A DNA stretch of 26,768 nt from CAZWDL01 sp964632995. GTDB taxonomy: Bacteria; Bacteroidota; Bacteroidia; Chitinophagales; Saprospiraceae. The stretch lies in assembly GCA_964632995.1 (NCBI GenBank), contig CAZWDL010000104.1, positions 1 to 26,768 on the forward strand, given 5' to 3'. The notes beneath the pieces are model-generated. The model did not search any database, was not told the DNA's origin, and was given only the letters and a program-made list of their open reading frames with translations. Every line of letters begins with the position of its first letter. Position 1 is the stretch's first letter. A program made the position numbers and the translations under genes. Below, piece after piece: positions 13,839 through 22,029 of the stretch.

Positions 13839-16800
13839 TTACCTTTCCACTACGATTTTTCGACTTACCAGTGCTCCTTGCGATTGTAGGGTCACCACGT
13901 ACATGCCGCTGGGCAAAGGGGCAGTATTGATTTGCCATTCGCCGGTTCCGCCGGGGAACTGCTGCTGTAACAGGATCTGACCCTGCAGTGAGTGGATCCG
14001 GACTAGTAGCGGCGCCTGTGTTGGAGAGCGGAGCCGGACATTCAGCGTATTGCGCAGTGGGTTGGGAAAGAGCTGTATACCCTGTTCAACAACAGTCGAT
14101 GAGGTGCTGGTTGTGGCACTTTCATCGGTGCGGATGTGAAAAATTTGATTGTGTAACCATCCGCCTTCCTCATTGCGGACGAGGAAATAAAAACTGTCTC
14201 TTTCCGTGCTCATGCCCTGATGGCTATACTTCACCTGGAAATCGTTGAGGTCGCGTTGGGTGTAGGTGTCGCCGGTACGCAGTGTATCATCCCGCAGCAG
14301 GAGTACGCCGTGGAGTGGGGAGGTCAACAGCATAAACTCCAGTTTATCGGGATTGCTATTATCGGCGGCCGCTTCCAGCTGGTCTCGTGACAGGTGATTG
14401 GCGACTGCCGGAGGTAACAATAGGGTATCGTTGCGCAGCAGATAGGGATCGGAGGCAGCGAAGTTGGCGCAAAACTGCAGCCCCCAGTTTTCGATAGCCC
14501 CCGAAGCACCAAAGCCGGATTCCACAACCTGCACGCGGAGGGTCCAGTTTCCGAAGGTGCTTTCGCCGATAAATCTGGCCAGGGAATCAACCGGACGGAA
14601 AACGATCTGGTCATCCGGGGGACAGGCGATATCCTGCGGGGCCTCATCATCGAAACCCGCTCTGAAATTGACGGTGTTGCCGCAGTCGCGGTTGTAGAGG
14701 ACCACCTGGGTGCCCGCCGGGCTGATGAGGGTCATTTTCAAGCTTCTGACGGGTTGATAATTGGCCCGGATAAAGGGGATGTTGACATCCTTGATTTCCA
14801 CATCTTCCTGAATAAAGATGCTCGATTCAACGGTAGGTCTTCCGGTTCCGGATATATTGACGGGCACGTCGCTGGGCTGGAAGTCACTGCATACCGTATT
14901 GGCTGTTTGCAGCGCCTGTGCGGGCAGGAAGGGACCGGGGCCGCATTCGTTGAATGGGCGAATACGCCAGAAGTAGAGTTGATTGTCTTCCAGCAAAACA
15001 GCCGGAAGGTAAGCCGTATCAGTCAGGGCGCCGGCGCTTTCGATAATATTTTGGTCGAAGTCGGGATTGGTCGCCAATTCAAATTCGTAGGTTTCGGCAT
15101 CCGCTGCATCAGTCCACCGGAAAGTAGTGGAGAGCTGTATGCCACGTTGGCCATTGACGGGGCTGAGAGGTTTCAGCTCGCGGTAATCGTTGGAAACGGT
15201 GATAAAACGAAGGGGGCGCAGGGCCGTGTCGGAGGTGGCGCTAATGGCCTGAAGCTGCACATCAAACGTGTCCTGTAAGGTGTTGCCAAGGTCAATTTGT
15301 AACTGAACGCGGTAATCATCCAGGGGGTTAACCGGGTTTTTGGAAAAGGAATAAGAAGCTCCCGGTGGCAACTCACCTGCTAAATCAAGGCTGAGCGATT
15401 CGTTGTAGCCAAGCAGGGAGCCGATTTCCAGATCGATATTTAAAGGGGCCGGGAGGCAATGTTGTGGAACCATAGACGGATTGACCTGTAGGGTATAACC
15501 GGGCTTGGCCGGCGGCCATATCTCGAAGTTGCGATCACTGATATCAAAGAAAATGTTGTCAGCGGCCTCGATCCGGAGCCGGGCCTGGTTGCTCACCGTA
15601 TCGGGTACGGTGATGAAGGCTTCGCCGTCGTTGGGTGTTTTATCGAGCAGGGTGATAGGAAAGCTTTTTCCGCCGTCGAGTGACAGCCGGATGCGCACCA
15701 GGCGGCAATTGACCCGCGCATTATCGGTGTTTGCCACTTCCCAGTACACCGGTTTGTAATCACCGGCTTTCCACCGTTCATCGGGAGCATTGCCGGAAAT
15801 TACCTGGAAGGGGCCCGCTGTGGAGTCGGCTTTGAATGCGATTTCTTTCCAGCTGAGCGCTCCGGCTTCCGGGTGATTGTCGCGTACCGTACAACGAAAG
15901 GTCAGGTTGCGGGAGTAGGTCGGCAGCACTTCTGAAGAGCTGAAGGCGCCGTCGAGAATGCTGGTTAAAGCGGGGAAGACCCGCGTGGGAGAGGTGGTGG
16001 GAGGTAGTGACCGAAACAGGGGCGAATCCTCCACCGGTTCTCCGGGGAGGCTGTTCACGGGGCCCAGGTCAAATTGTTCCCAGCAATAAGTGAGGGAGTC
16101 ACCGTCGGGGTCCTTTGCGACGGCCGTCAGTTCGAAGGGAGTCGATACGGGAATTTGAAAGCCGTTCTGCAGGGGAATCCGGACTTCGGGAATGGTATTG
16201 CCGGAAGCCTGTTTTTCCGCGCAATTGTCGCCGGCGCGTTGACGGGAAAAAAACAGCATCTCCTCCAGGGAAACGACGTGGAAATACTCGTCCTTGAAAA
16301 ACTGAAGGTTGTTGCGTGCGTCGGAGCAAATGCCGGCATAAGACATGATAGTGGTACCGCCGCCGGGTTCGTAAGCCGTTTCGGGGCTCACATTATGACA
16401 ACTGCTAAAGGAGTGGCGGGCGTTGAACTGATGCCCTATTTCGTGCGCGATAATGTCGATGACAAAAGGATCGACGTCCGGCTTTCGCATGGCAGAGGCG
16501 CCTGCGCCTTTTCGCTGACCACAGACGCCCCCCAGGGCGGCAATGCCGCCGAAAGACTGGTGCGTACCCAGTACATGGCCGATGTCGTAGCTTTGGAATC
16601 CGATCCTTTGGTTGAGGGCCGGGCTGTTTTCTTCGAGCATAGCGCCCTCATCGCCGTTGGTGTAGGGATCGAGGTCGGGCTCGAGGAATATGAGCTCGTC
16701 GTTATTTTCGACCAGCAGGAAACGAATGGCGAGTTCGCGTTCAAAGACGGCATTGAGGCGGTTTACCTTGGTGACCATCACTGACAAGACCTTGTTTTTG

Positions 16801-17462
16801 GTGCCGCCGTGGTACTGGGCGTATTCTCCGGTACAGGCCAGCGCCAGCCGGTAGGTGCGCAGGGGCAGTCCGTTTTCGCCTTCGCGAAAATCCACAGGGG
16901 TGTCTACTGTCGCTTGGGATTCGTCTTCCCGGCCACACTGAAAATCGGTGCTTCCTTCCGGAGGTAGCTTATCCCGCACCCAGTAGGCAGCAAAGTAGGG
17001 CGAGGGTTCACTTTGGTAAGGGTCGATGTAAACGGTACCGGAAGCGGTGCTTATAGTGGCGTGAAATCCATGCGCTGTAATATCCAGTCGTGCACTGTAA
17101 ACACCGGGGCTGCTGCTGTAACCCCGGTAAGTACGAAGCTGCGGATAGCGGGCTGCTAATCCGGGCGCCATGACCGGGGAGACTTCAATCCGAAAGGCGG
17201 CCATGCGCCCGTCGGGCAGGGGCAGTGTCAGTACCCTGGAGGGCTGGGGGGCTCTTTCCATGCTCACGTCTTCCAGGAAGGCGCGCAGCCGGGCCGTATC
17301 GGCGTACAGGCTCCGGAAGGTACGAAGGTCTTTGGCAGGTGTGTCCCGAAGTAATACGGGTAGTTGCTGGGAAGTGATATCCCGCCAGGGGTTGGTCCCG
17401 CTTTGGGCCACGGCGAATAGCGGGAGCATCAGAAAGGAAATCAGGGGGGCAATCCATTTCAT
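13839..17462 (-). CDS. Secreted metzincin metalloprotease (reprolysin/M12B-like) with T9SS sorting domain
   Basis: A 1207-residue secreted protein. In order it has a signal peptide (1-20, ending AVAQ) and a propeptide-like region to about 180. The metzincin catalytic domain follows, with zinc motif HEIGHQFNARH at 340-350, catalytic Glu at 341, and the Met-turn TIMSYAG near 371-377. Ig-like regions follow, then a fibronectin type III domain (about 764-853), a proprotein-convertase P-domain (about 858-1000; STFGNWTLRV), a CSPG/cadherin-like repeat (about 1004-1112) and a T9SS type-A C-terminal domain (about 1128-1207; LFPNPLRNTLNV to SRKIVVER). The zinc motif has Asn where the consensus HExxHxxGxxH has Gly. 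The frame is open to 17678, but the signal peptide and an internal promoter identify ATG 17462 as the start. It would act at the cell surface or outside. Confidence 0.93.
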   Translation of the reverse strand: MKWIAPLISFLMLPLFAVAQSGTNPWRDITSQQLPVLLRDTPAKDLRTFRSLYADTARLRAFLEDVSMERAPQPSRVLTLPLPDGRMAAFRIEVSPVMAPGLAARYPQLRTYRGYSSSPGVYSARLDITAHGFHATISTASGTVYIDPYQSEPSPYFAAYWVRDKLPPEGSTDFQCGREDESQATVDTPVDFREGENGLPLRTYRLALACTGEYAQYHGGTKNKVLSVMVTKVNRLNAVFERELAIRFLLVENNDELIFLEPDLDPYTNGDEGAMLEENSPALNQRIGFQSYDIGHVLGTHQSFGGIAALGGVCGQRKGAGASAMRKPDVDPFVIDIIAHEIGHQFNARHSFSSCHNVSPETAYEPGGGTTIMSYAGICSDARNNLQFFKDEYFHVVSLEEMLFFSRQRAGDNCAEKQASGNTIPEVRIPLQNGFQIPVSTPFELTAVAKDPDGDSLTYCWEQFDLGPVNSLPGEPVEDSPLFRSLPPTTSPTRVFPALTSILDGAFSSSEVLPTYSRNLTFRCTVRDNHPEAGALSWKEIAFKADSTAGPFQVISGNAPDERWKAGDYKPVYWEVANTDNARVNCRLVRIRLSLDGGKSFPITLLDKTPNDGEAFITVPDTVSNQARLRIEAADNIFFDISDRNFEIWPPAKPGYTLQVNPSMVPQHCLPAPLNIDLEIGSLLGYNESLSLDLAGELPPGASYSFSKNPVNPLDDYRVQLQIDLGNTLQDTFDVQLQAISATSDTALRPLRFITVSNDYRELKPLSPVNGQRGIQLSTTFRWTDAADAETYEFELATNPDFDQNIIESAGALTDTAYLPAVLLEDNQLYFWRIRPFNECGPGPFLPAQALQTANTVCSDFQPSDVPVNISGTGRPTVESSIFIQEDVEIKDVNIPFIRANYQPVRSLKMTLISPAGTQVVLYNRDCGNTVNFRAGFDDEAPQDIACPPDDQIVFRPVDSLARFIGESTFGNWTLRVQVVESGFGASGAIENWGLQFCANFAASDPYLLRNDTLLLPPAVANHLSRDQLEAAADNSNPDKLEFMLLTSPLHGVLLLRDDTLRTGDTYTQRDLNDFQVKYSHQGMSTERDSFYFLVRNEEGGWLHNQIFHIRTDESATTSTSSTVVEQGIQLFPNPLRNTLNVRLRSPTQAPLLVRIHSLQGQILLQQQFPGGTGEWQINTAPLPSGMYVVTLQSQGALVSRKIVVER

Positions 17463-17469
17463 GTTGGTG

Positions 17470-17515
17470 TAGCGTTTTCTCAGCTGCTGAGATATGCAAG
17501 TGCGAAGCGCACTGG
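17470..17515 (-). promoter_or_regulatory. Two hairpins in the 5' leader of the metalloprotease mRNA
   Basis: Between the predicted promoter and the ATG at 17462 the minus strand contains AGTGCG-CTT-CGCACT (6-bp stem, 3-nt loop) and then CTCAG-CAG-CTGAG (5-bp stem, 3-nt loop). Both stems are perfect. They may stabilise the mRNA or affect translation. Confidence 0.45.
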
Positions 17516-17530
17516 TTTTGGGAAATGAAC

Positions 17531-17560
17531 CAAAATTACGGAATGCGGTAAGACGAGCAA
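17531..17560 (-). promoter_or_regulatory. Promoter of the metalloprotease gene
   Basis: On the minus strand TTG (17558-17560) is followed after 19 bp by TAATTTTG (17531-17538). This is an exact match to the Bacteroidota -33/-7 promoter (TTG and TAnnTTTG). Transcription would start near 17524 and give a leader of about 60 nt to the ATG at 17462. The promoter lies inside the artificially extended frame, supporting the shorter start. Confidence 0.6.
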
Positions 17561-17681
17561 TTAATTTGGTCGTTCTTTTCTGCAAAATTGTTGACATGTG
17601 CAGGCGCATAGTATGATTGAAATGATCCAGCCATTCCCGGTCAAGAAGCGGGAGGCGCCGGCGCCCTTCAATTTTCATCGT

Positions 17682-20600
17682 TTAGAAGGTTGCCGCCACC
17701 TGCGCCCGTCCGGTGTGCACTACGCCGGCCGTTCCTGTTTTTCGTCCTTCGTAGCTGATCCGCAGCTGGATGTTGCGGGCCAGCTGACGGTCGAGGCTGA
17801 GGTTCCAGAGAAAGTTGCGGCCGGGAGAGAGGCCGTTGAGAATGGCGAAGCCGACGGGAGAATTAGCCTGGCCGTTAAAATGAATATTGACATAAGAAAG
17901 GCTCATACGCAGAGAGGATGTCGCTGAACGATTGTAAGTGGCTTCCAGGTTGAGATCATGTTGCAGGGCTGACTCGCCCTTGTCGATAAGTGTGTTTTCG
18001 TTCCATCCGTATTGGTAGCGCAGGATGGTGCGGAAATTTTTGGAAGGAAGAAAGGTGAGTTGTGGTTCGAGGGTGAAGAAAGAAAGCTGGTAATCTTTTG
18101 TATCGAAGAACTCCGAGTTGCTGATGCGTTGGCCGGTGCTGAGTGCGAGCTGTGTACTAAAGGCGGAGCTGAAATTCCAGCGGCTGCGGATAAAGCGTTC
18201 CAGGCGGCGGCGACTTTCGAATCCTGAAGTCTGCACCAGTTTGCTACTGTTGTCCTGCATGCCGAGCTGTATATCGTATTGGGGGTCGGCGCGGTTGAAA
18301 AACAGCACATTGCGAATATTGGAGCTGACGGCGACGAGGGCGGTATCGGCGATATTGAGCTGGAAAGGGTTCCAGGGAGAGAAGCCGGGGGCATCCCGGG
18401 TTTTGCGGTTGATTTTAAAAGAAGACTGAGAAGAGAAGCGGGCCAGGAAGCGCTTTAATCCCGTTTTATCATACCAGACAGCTTTGGGGTTGAGTTGCAG
18501 GCTTTGGTTGATATTGGCGGAATTCGTTCTCGTAAAAGTATCGGTAAAGGTGGTCACCCTTACGAAGTCGGCCTGGTCGGGGAAGGGAGCGATTTCCATT
18601 TCGTTGGGTTGTACTACGCCGTCGCTATTGTACAGCGAATCGAGCCAGATGTGGGTGCCTTCTCCTTTATTGACTTTGATGTAGGTAAACTCCAGCGCTG
18701 GTTCCTGGCCGGCGCCGATTTCGTAGGTCGTCGTACTGCGCAGCGCTCCTTTGAAGAGGGTGAGGTTGGCATCGGTGCGTCCGAGAAAGGTTTCGCCGGC
18801 TTCCGGGCCGGGCCGGGCGAAGGAAGAGACATCGAGGTGGCGGTAGGTGAAATTGCTGCGCAGCCGGAAGCTGCGCGCTGCCCGCCAGCTGCCGTTAATA
18901 TTTACTTCGTGGGCCAGGGTGCTTCGTTCGAAACCGCCATTGGCCGGTTGGTAATCCTGGCGACGGGTGAGGTTGGTTTCCAGCTGCAGGGCCCCGGTTT
19001 CGGGGCTGCGCAGAAAGCTGCGCAGTAAGTGGTAGTAAAAGCTGGCCTGATTGAGGGTGTCGGCGCGCTCGTCGTAGCGATCGTTTTTTTCCATTTCCCC
19101 GTAGGCGCCGATCTGCCAGTTGTTCATCCAGGGCAGTTGTTGAGTGATGGTCAGGCGGGGGCGCAGGAAGCGACTGCGGCTACTGGGAGAAGAGGCATTG
19201 ACGAAGCTTCCCTGCCCTTCAATTTCCAGTCCTCCCCTTTTTAATTCCAGCGAGGTAAAGTGTTGCAATCCCTGATAGAGGCTGTCGCGGAGAAAAGCGC
19301 TCAAGCGATAATAAAGACTGAGCGTACCGGGGCGTTCCAGCTTTAGGCCGCCGTGCAAGAGCTGTTCCCGGGCTGGTTCTACAGCGCCGAGTCCCTGCTT
19401 GTCGGCGAGGCTCCAGTCGCGTAGAAACTCCGGATCGCGGTAAGGATTGAGGGCGCGGAAGTTTTGCTGGACCATTTCATAGCCTAGTTCGGTGCTTAGT
19501 TGCCAGCCCTCACTTTGGGAGCCGAGCTGGAAGCGGTTGTCAAATTCGGCCAGCAGTGCCATGCCGTTGTCATCCTCGTTGTCAAGGGTGGAGAAACGAT
19601 TGAGGTCATTATGGCTAAAAGCGAGCTCTGTGCGCAGGCGGCCCTCCTTTGCAATGCGGTATTCACCGCCGGTCGTGAGCAGCATTTGTCGCTGGGGGGC
19701 AACGAGCTGTACTACCGGTGCGTAACTACCCCGGGGGGCGCAGGTAGCAGGGTCGGGGGCGATCCACTGGTATACCCTTTCGTTGGCGACCTGTTCTTCG
19801 TCGAGCATGTAATTGCCGTTACCGGCGCCCACAAAGGAAAAGCGTACTGTCAGGCGGGCGCGTTCGGCATCGGTGCTGTATATATATATGGTGTCGCGCC
19901 GGCCACAATCCAGCAAAGTATCGCGGGCAATATACAGGGCGCGGAAAGGGCTGAATTCCTCCAGGGTATCTATCCCAGGAGCAACGGCGAGGCCGGGGTT
20001 GTCTCCGGCATTGGCAAGAATGCGCTTGTCCTCATCGGAGAGCTCCTGGTTACCGGTGGAGGTTTTACTGTCTTGTTGGTTGAGCAGGTTGACATAGAAG
20101 CGGAACCGGTCCTGTTTGTATTCGGTGTTAAAGGCGTAGAGGGAGCGAAGGTAATTCTGGTCGGAATAGTCGAACTCGATAATGATCCGGCTATCTTTTG
20201 TGATGAGGCGGCGGTTGGTGAAGGTGAGCTCCCCCCGGTTGTAATCGATAATGTAGTCTTCCTCCAGGCCACGTTGCAGGAGCTGACCATCCAGCCATAC
20301 TTTTTCGGTTCCTGAAAGAATGATGATAAAGCGTTCGCCCTGACTGCCCCGCAGCTTGTAAGGCCCCTGGTTCCCCTCCTCACCACTGATGGTGTTGCGG
20401 GCAAACTGCCCCCTGGCAATAGCTACACTGGCATCGGTTTGCAGCAAGCCCTTTCCCAGCGAACTTTGATTGCTAAAGGTGGCGCCCTGCAGCTTTTTGA
20501 AATAATTCATAAAATAGCTGTCAGGCCTTCGCAATTCGTAGTCACCGGCAATAAGCCGGTTTTCATCTTTTTTGAGCTGGACAAAAATCTTATCGAATTC

Positions 20601-21185
20601 CTGTAGCTGCTGCGTATTACCCTCCGGTTGCAGCGGGATGTTTTCATCACTGATCGCAGCCAGGATCTCTACACCTTCTCCCAGGTCTCCGGCAAGTTGA
20701 AGGTTGAAACTGGAATTTAGGACGAGATCCTGGTTATTACCGAAGGAGAGGCCGCGGGCAAAAGTGCCGTTGTAGTCGAGCCCCTTAAAGTCGATCAGGG
20801 GTTCTTGTTCGGAGAAGGGGTTGTAGGTTAGAAGCAGGGAATCGCCCGCAGGGCTGATCCGGCTGGTATCCAGATGGCGGAATGACTGCTCCAGATCATA
20901 GGGAAGAATACGGTAGTTCACCTGTACGGTATCAAAATGAGGGAGTCGTTGCCAGTAAAGGCGGTTGTTGGCAATTTGGTAGCTGCTACTGTCTATCGTT
21001 TCGCCGGTGGGATGAGCGGTAATACGCAGCGAAGAGGGGATGACAATCAGCCTATCCAAACGCACAGCACTGTCCTGCCTGGGCAGGAGCAGGCGTTGCC
21101 GAATGTTGGATAGCGAACCGGTTTGGGCGCCGATCCAGCCAATCGGTAAGAGGATAAGCCATATGCAGTACCAAGTTTTTCTCAT
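17682..21185 (-). CDS. Very large predicted outer-membrane protein, function unknown
   Basis: A 1167-residue protein with a signal peptide (1-20, ending IGA before QTG). An N-terminal region of about 120 residues has Ig-like or plug-like character. The rest is dominated by alternating, aromatic-rich amphipathic strands and ends in Phe (AQVAATF), as expected for a large outer-membrane barrel. Notable stretches are LQLAGDLGEGVEILAAISDE, then QQLQEFDKIFVQLKKDENRL and GDYEL at 214-218; DYNRGELTFTNRRLITKDSR; and IIIEFDYSDQNYLRSLY. Similar strand patterns occur in uncharacterised giant envelope proteins, and the strand-rich body recalls SprA-type T9SS translocons, but I do not recognise the family. 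It lacks a T9SS C-terminal domain. The leader contains a strong terminator. The protease gene lies downstream on the same strand but has its own promoter. Confidence 0.8.
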   Translation of the reverse strand: MRKTWYCIWLILLPIGWIGAQTGSLSNIRQRLLLPRQDSAVRLDRLIVIPSSLRITAHPTGETIDSSSYQIANNRLYWQRLPHFDTVQVNYRILPYDLEQSFRHLDTSRISPAGDSLLLTYNPFSEQEPLIDFKGLDYNGTFARGLSFGNNQDLVLNSSFNLQLAGDLGEGVEILAAISDENIPLQPEGNTQQLQEFDKIFVQLKKDENRLIAGDYELRRPDSYFMNYFKKLQGATFSNQSSLGKGLLQTDASVAIARGQFARNTISGEEGNQGPYKLRGSQGERFIIILSGTEKVWLDGQLLQRGLEEDYIIDYNRGELTFTNRRLITKDSRIIIEFDYSDQNYLRSLYAFNTEYKQDRFRFYVNLLNQQDSKTSTGNQELSDEDKRILANAGDNPGLAVAPGIDTLEEFSPFRALYIARDTLLDCGRRDTIYIYSTDAERARLTVRFSFVGAGNGNYMLDEEQVANERVYQWIAPDPATCAPRGSYAPVVQLVAPQRQMLLTTGGEYRIAKEGRLRTELAFSHNDLNRFSTLDNEDDNGMALLAEFDNRFQLGSQSEGWQLSTELGYEMVQQNFRALNPYRDPEFLRDWSLADKQGLGAVEPAREQLLHGGLKLERPGTLSLYYRLSAFLRDSLYQGLQHFTSLELKRGGLEIEGQGSFVNASSPSSRSRFLRPRLTITQQLPWMNNWQIGAYGEMEKNDRYDERADTLNQASFYYHLLRSFLRSPETGALQLETNLTRRQDYQPANGGFERSTLAHEVNINGSWRAARSFRLRSNFTYRHLDVSSFARPGPEAGETFLGRTDANLTLFKGALRSTTTYEIGAGQEPALEFTYIKVNKGEGTHIWLDSLYNSDGVVQPNEMEIAPFPDQADFVRVTTFTDTFTRTNSANINQSLQLNPKAVWYDKTGLKRFLARFSSQSSFKINRKTRDAPGFSPWNPFQLNIADTALVAVSSNIRNVLFFNRADPQYDIQLGMQDNSSKLVQTSGFESRRRLERFIRSRWNFSSAFSTQLALSTGQRISNSEFFDTKDYQLSFFTLEPQLTFLPSKNFRTILRYQYGWNENTLIDKGESALQHDLNLEATYNRSATSSLRMSLSYVNIHFNGQANSPVGFAILNGLSPGRNFLWNLSLDRQLARNIQLRISYEGRKTGTAGVVHTGRAQVAATF

Positions 21186-21228
21186 AGTCGGCAGGGATAG
21201 TACGCTTTAAGTACCTTTACTATTGCCC

Positions 21229-21262
21229 AAAAAAAGAGAAGGATACACAAAGTACCCTTCTC
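21229..21262 (-). terminator. Strong intrinsic terminator in the leader of the outer-membrane protein gene
   Basis: On the minus strand GAGAAGGGTAC (21262-21252) pairs with GTATCCTTCTC (21246-21236) over 11 bp including one G.U pair, with a 5-nt loop. It is followed immediately by seven T (21235-21229). This is a textbook Rho-independent terminator. It ends 43 nt before the ATG at 21185 of the gene it precedes, and no minus-strand gene lies upstream for kilobases. It therefore ends either a leader transcript (attenuation) or a small RNA. Confidence 0.7.
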
Positions 21263-21288
21263 CTAAGAAATCACCCGACTGTTGTATT

Positions 21289-21330
21289 GGTTATTGAGCA
21301 ATAGGTGCTCAACCAAACAACTCAATAACC
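21289..21330 (-). promoter_or_regulatory. Leader hairpin with two alternative pairings
   Basis: On the minus strand GGTTATTGAG (21330-21321) and CTCAATAACC (21298-21289) form a perfect 10-bp stem. The same 3' arm can instead pair with a nearer segment: TTGAGCA and TGCTCAA, 7 bp with a 5-nt loop. The two folds are mutually exclusive. This lies about 27 nt upstream of the terminator hairpin, an arrangement compatible with a regulated leader. Confidence 0.5.
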
Positions 21331-21379
21331 TTTGTTGTGACGTAATTTTCTTCTAAAGTATCAGCTTTCTGCAGAATTT

Positions 21380-21387
21380 CAAAAATA
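21380..21387 (-). promoter_or_regulatory. Candidate -7 element for the outer-membrane protein gene
   Basis: TATTTTTG on the minus strand matches TAnnTTTG exactly. It would start a leader of about 190 nt that includes the hairpin and the terminator before the ATG at 21185. No TTG is correctly spaced upstream. Confidence 0.35.
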
Positions 21388-21647
21388 CCTTTCTTTATTT
21401 TTAACATTTTAAAAGGCAAAGTGAGTGTAGCAAACGCATAACAGTTTTATCGGACAAAGGTTTTAATCAGCTCGGTTGCTGGTAAACAGCAGTTTAGCCG
21501 GAGAAGAAAAAACCCGAAGCCGCACGGGCTTGTACGCCTGGGTAAGGTAAGAAAATCTGGAGTACTTTCCTTTACAAAATCGTCAACATGATGTTTGACG
21601 GGTTTTGGCCGAACATTCAAATAGGTAAAATAATTATTAATCAAAAT

Positions 21648-21680
21648 TTGTGCTTTAAACACGTAAAATAATTATATTTG
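21648..21680 (+). promoter_or_regulatory. Candidate plus-strand promoter upstream of the peroxidase gene
   Basis: TTG (21648-21650) and TATATTTG (21673-21680, exact TAnnTTTG) are separated by 22 bp. The peroxidase ATG is 350 bp downstream, and the MITE-like element lies between them. Without the element the leader would be about 180 nt. Confidence 0.4.
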
Positions 21681-21765
21681 CAATTGCTTTGATTAAGTTG
21701 CCTGTTAGCTTCCACTGGCTCCCCTCACCAGTATAAATTTGTTGCGTCGTTCCTGAAAACCGGTC

Positions 21766-21931
21766 CTAGTGCTCTGTCCTAAAAGTAACTGTCGGTAATT
21801 TTGGCCTCTTTTGGCGCTGGGCTTCGTTGCTCATTCCTTACGTAGCTCCAGCTATGCGCGTCATGAGCGCCTCGCTCAGCACCAAAACAGCCGCTGAATT
21901 CCTCGAAAGAACTTCTGGGACAGAGCACTAG
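21766..21931. mobile_element. MITE-like element with terminal inverted repeats and CTAG flanks
   Basis: A 158-bp segment (21770-21927) begins with TGCTCTGTCCTAAAAGT and ends with the inverted copy TGCTCTGTCCCAGAAGT read from the other strand; 15 of these 17 positions agree. CTAG lies on both sides (21766-21769 and 21928-21931), consistent with a 4-bp target duplication such as IS5-family transposases make. The inside folds into an imperfect hairpin: TTTTGGCGCTGGGC with its near-complement around 21875-21888, GCTCAT with ATGAGC, and a centre TAGCT-CC-AGCTA at 21843-21854. There is no coding capacity. It is best read as a non-autonomous miniature transposable element inserted upstream of the peroxidase gene. 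CTAG is itself palindromic, so the duplication is suggestive, not proven. Confidence 0.65.
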
Positions 21932-21961
21932 TAGCAACTACATCAGTTTCAAGATACATTG

Positions 21962-21991
21962 CTCCTTACTTTCTTACAAAGTAAGTAGGAG
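21962..21991 (+). promoter_or_regulatory. Hairpin upstream of the peroxidase start
   Basis: CTCC-TTACTTT (21962-21972) pairs with AAAGTAA and GGAG (21978-21984 and 21988-21991) with a 5-nt loop and a 3-nt bulge, 11 bp in all. It ends 38 bp before the peroxidase ATG. It could be an mRNA hairpin or an operator dyad. Confidence 0.4.
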
Positions 21992-22029
21992 TTGGCGTTA
22001 TTACCCATGACTATAATAATCAAAAGCCT

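Larger units (their letters stand above)
21186..22029. other. 844-bp divergent regulatory region
   Basis: No protein gene is convincing here. The region separates the large outer-membrane protein gene (-) from the peroxidase gene (+). From left to right it contains a minus-strand terminator, a 10-bp inverted repeat, a minus-strand -7 candidate, a plus-strand promoter candidate, a MITE-like element and a hairpin before the peroxidase start. These are listed separately. The open frame of 71 codons at 21447-21662 (-) has no start context, domain or signal and is probably chance. Confidence 0.6.

Noticed and set aside
21447..21662. 71-codon minus-strand frame in the divergent region
   Set aside because: No promoter, leader or recognisable feature; the composition looks like translated non-coding DNA. 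It could only be rescued by a conserved homologue.
21766..21931. Reading the inverted repeat as a single transcription terminator
   Set aside because: The arms are 138 nt apart, no T run follows, and the ends carry CTAG on both sides, which fits a mobile element better.
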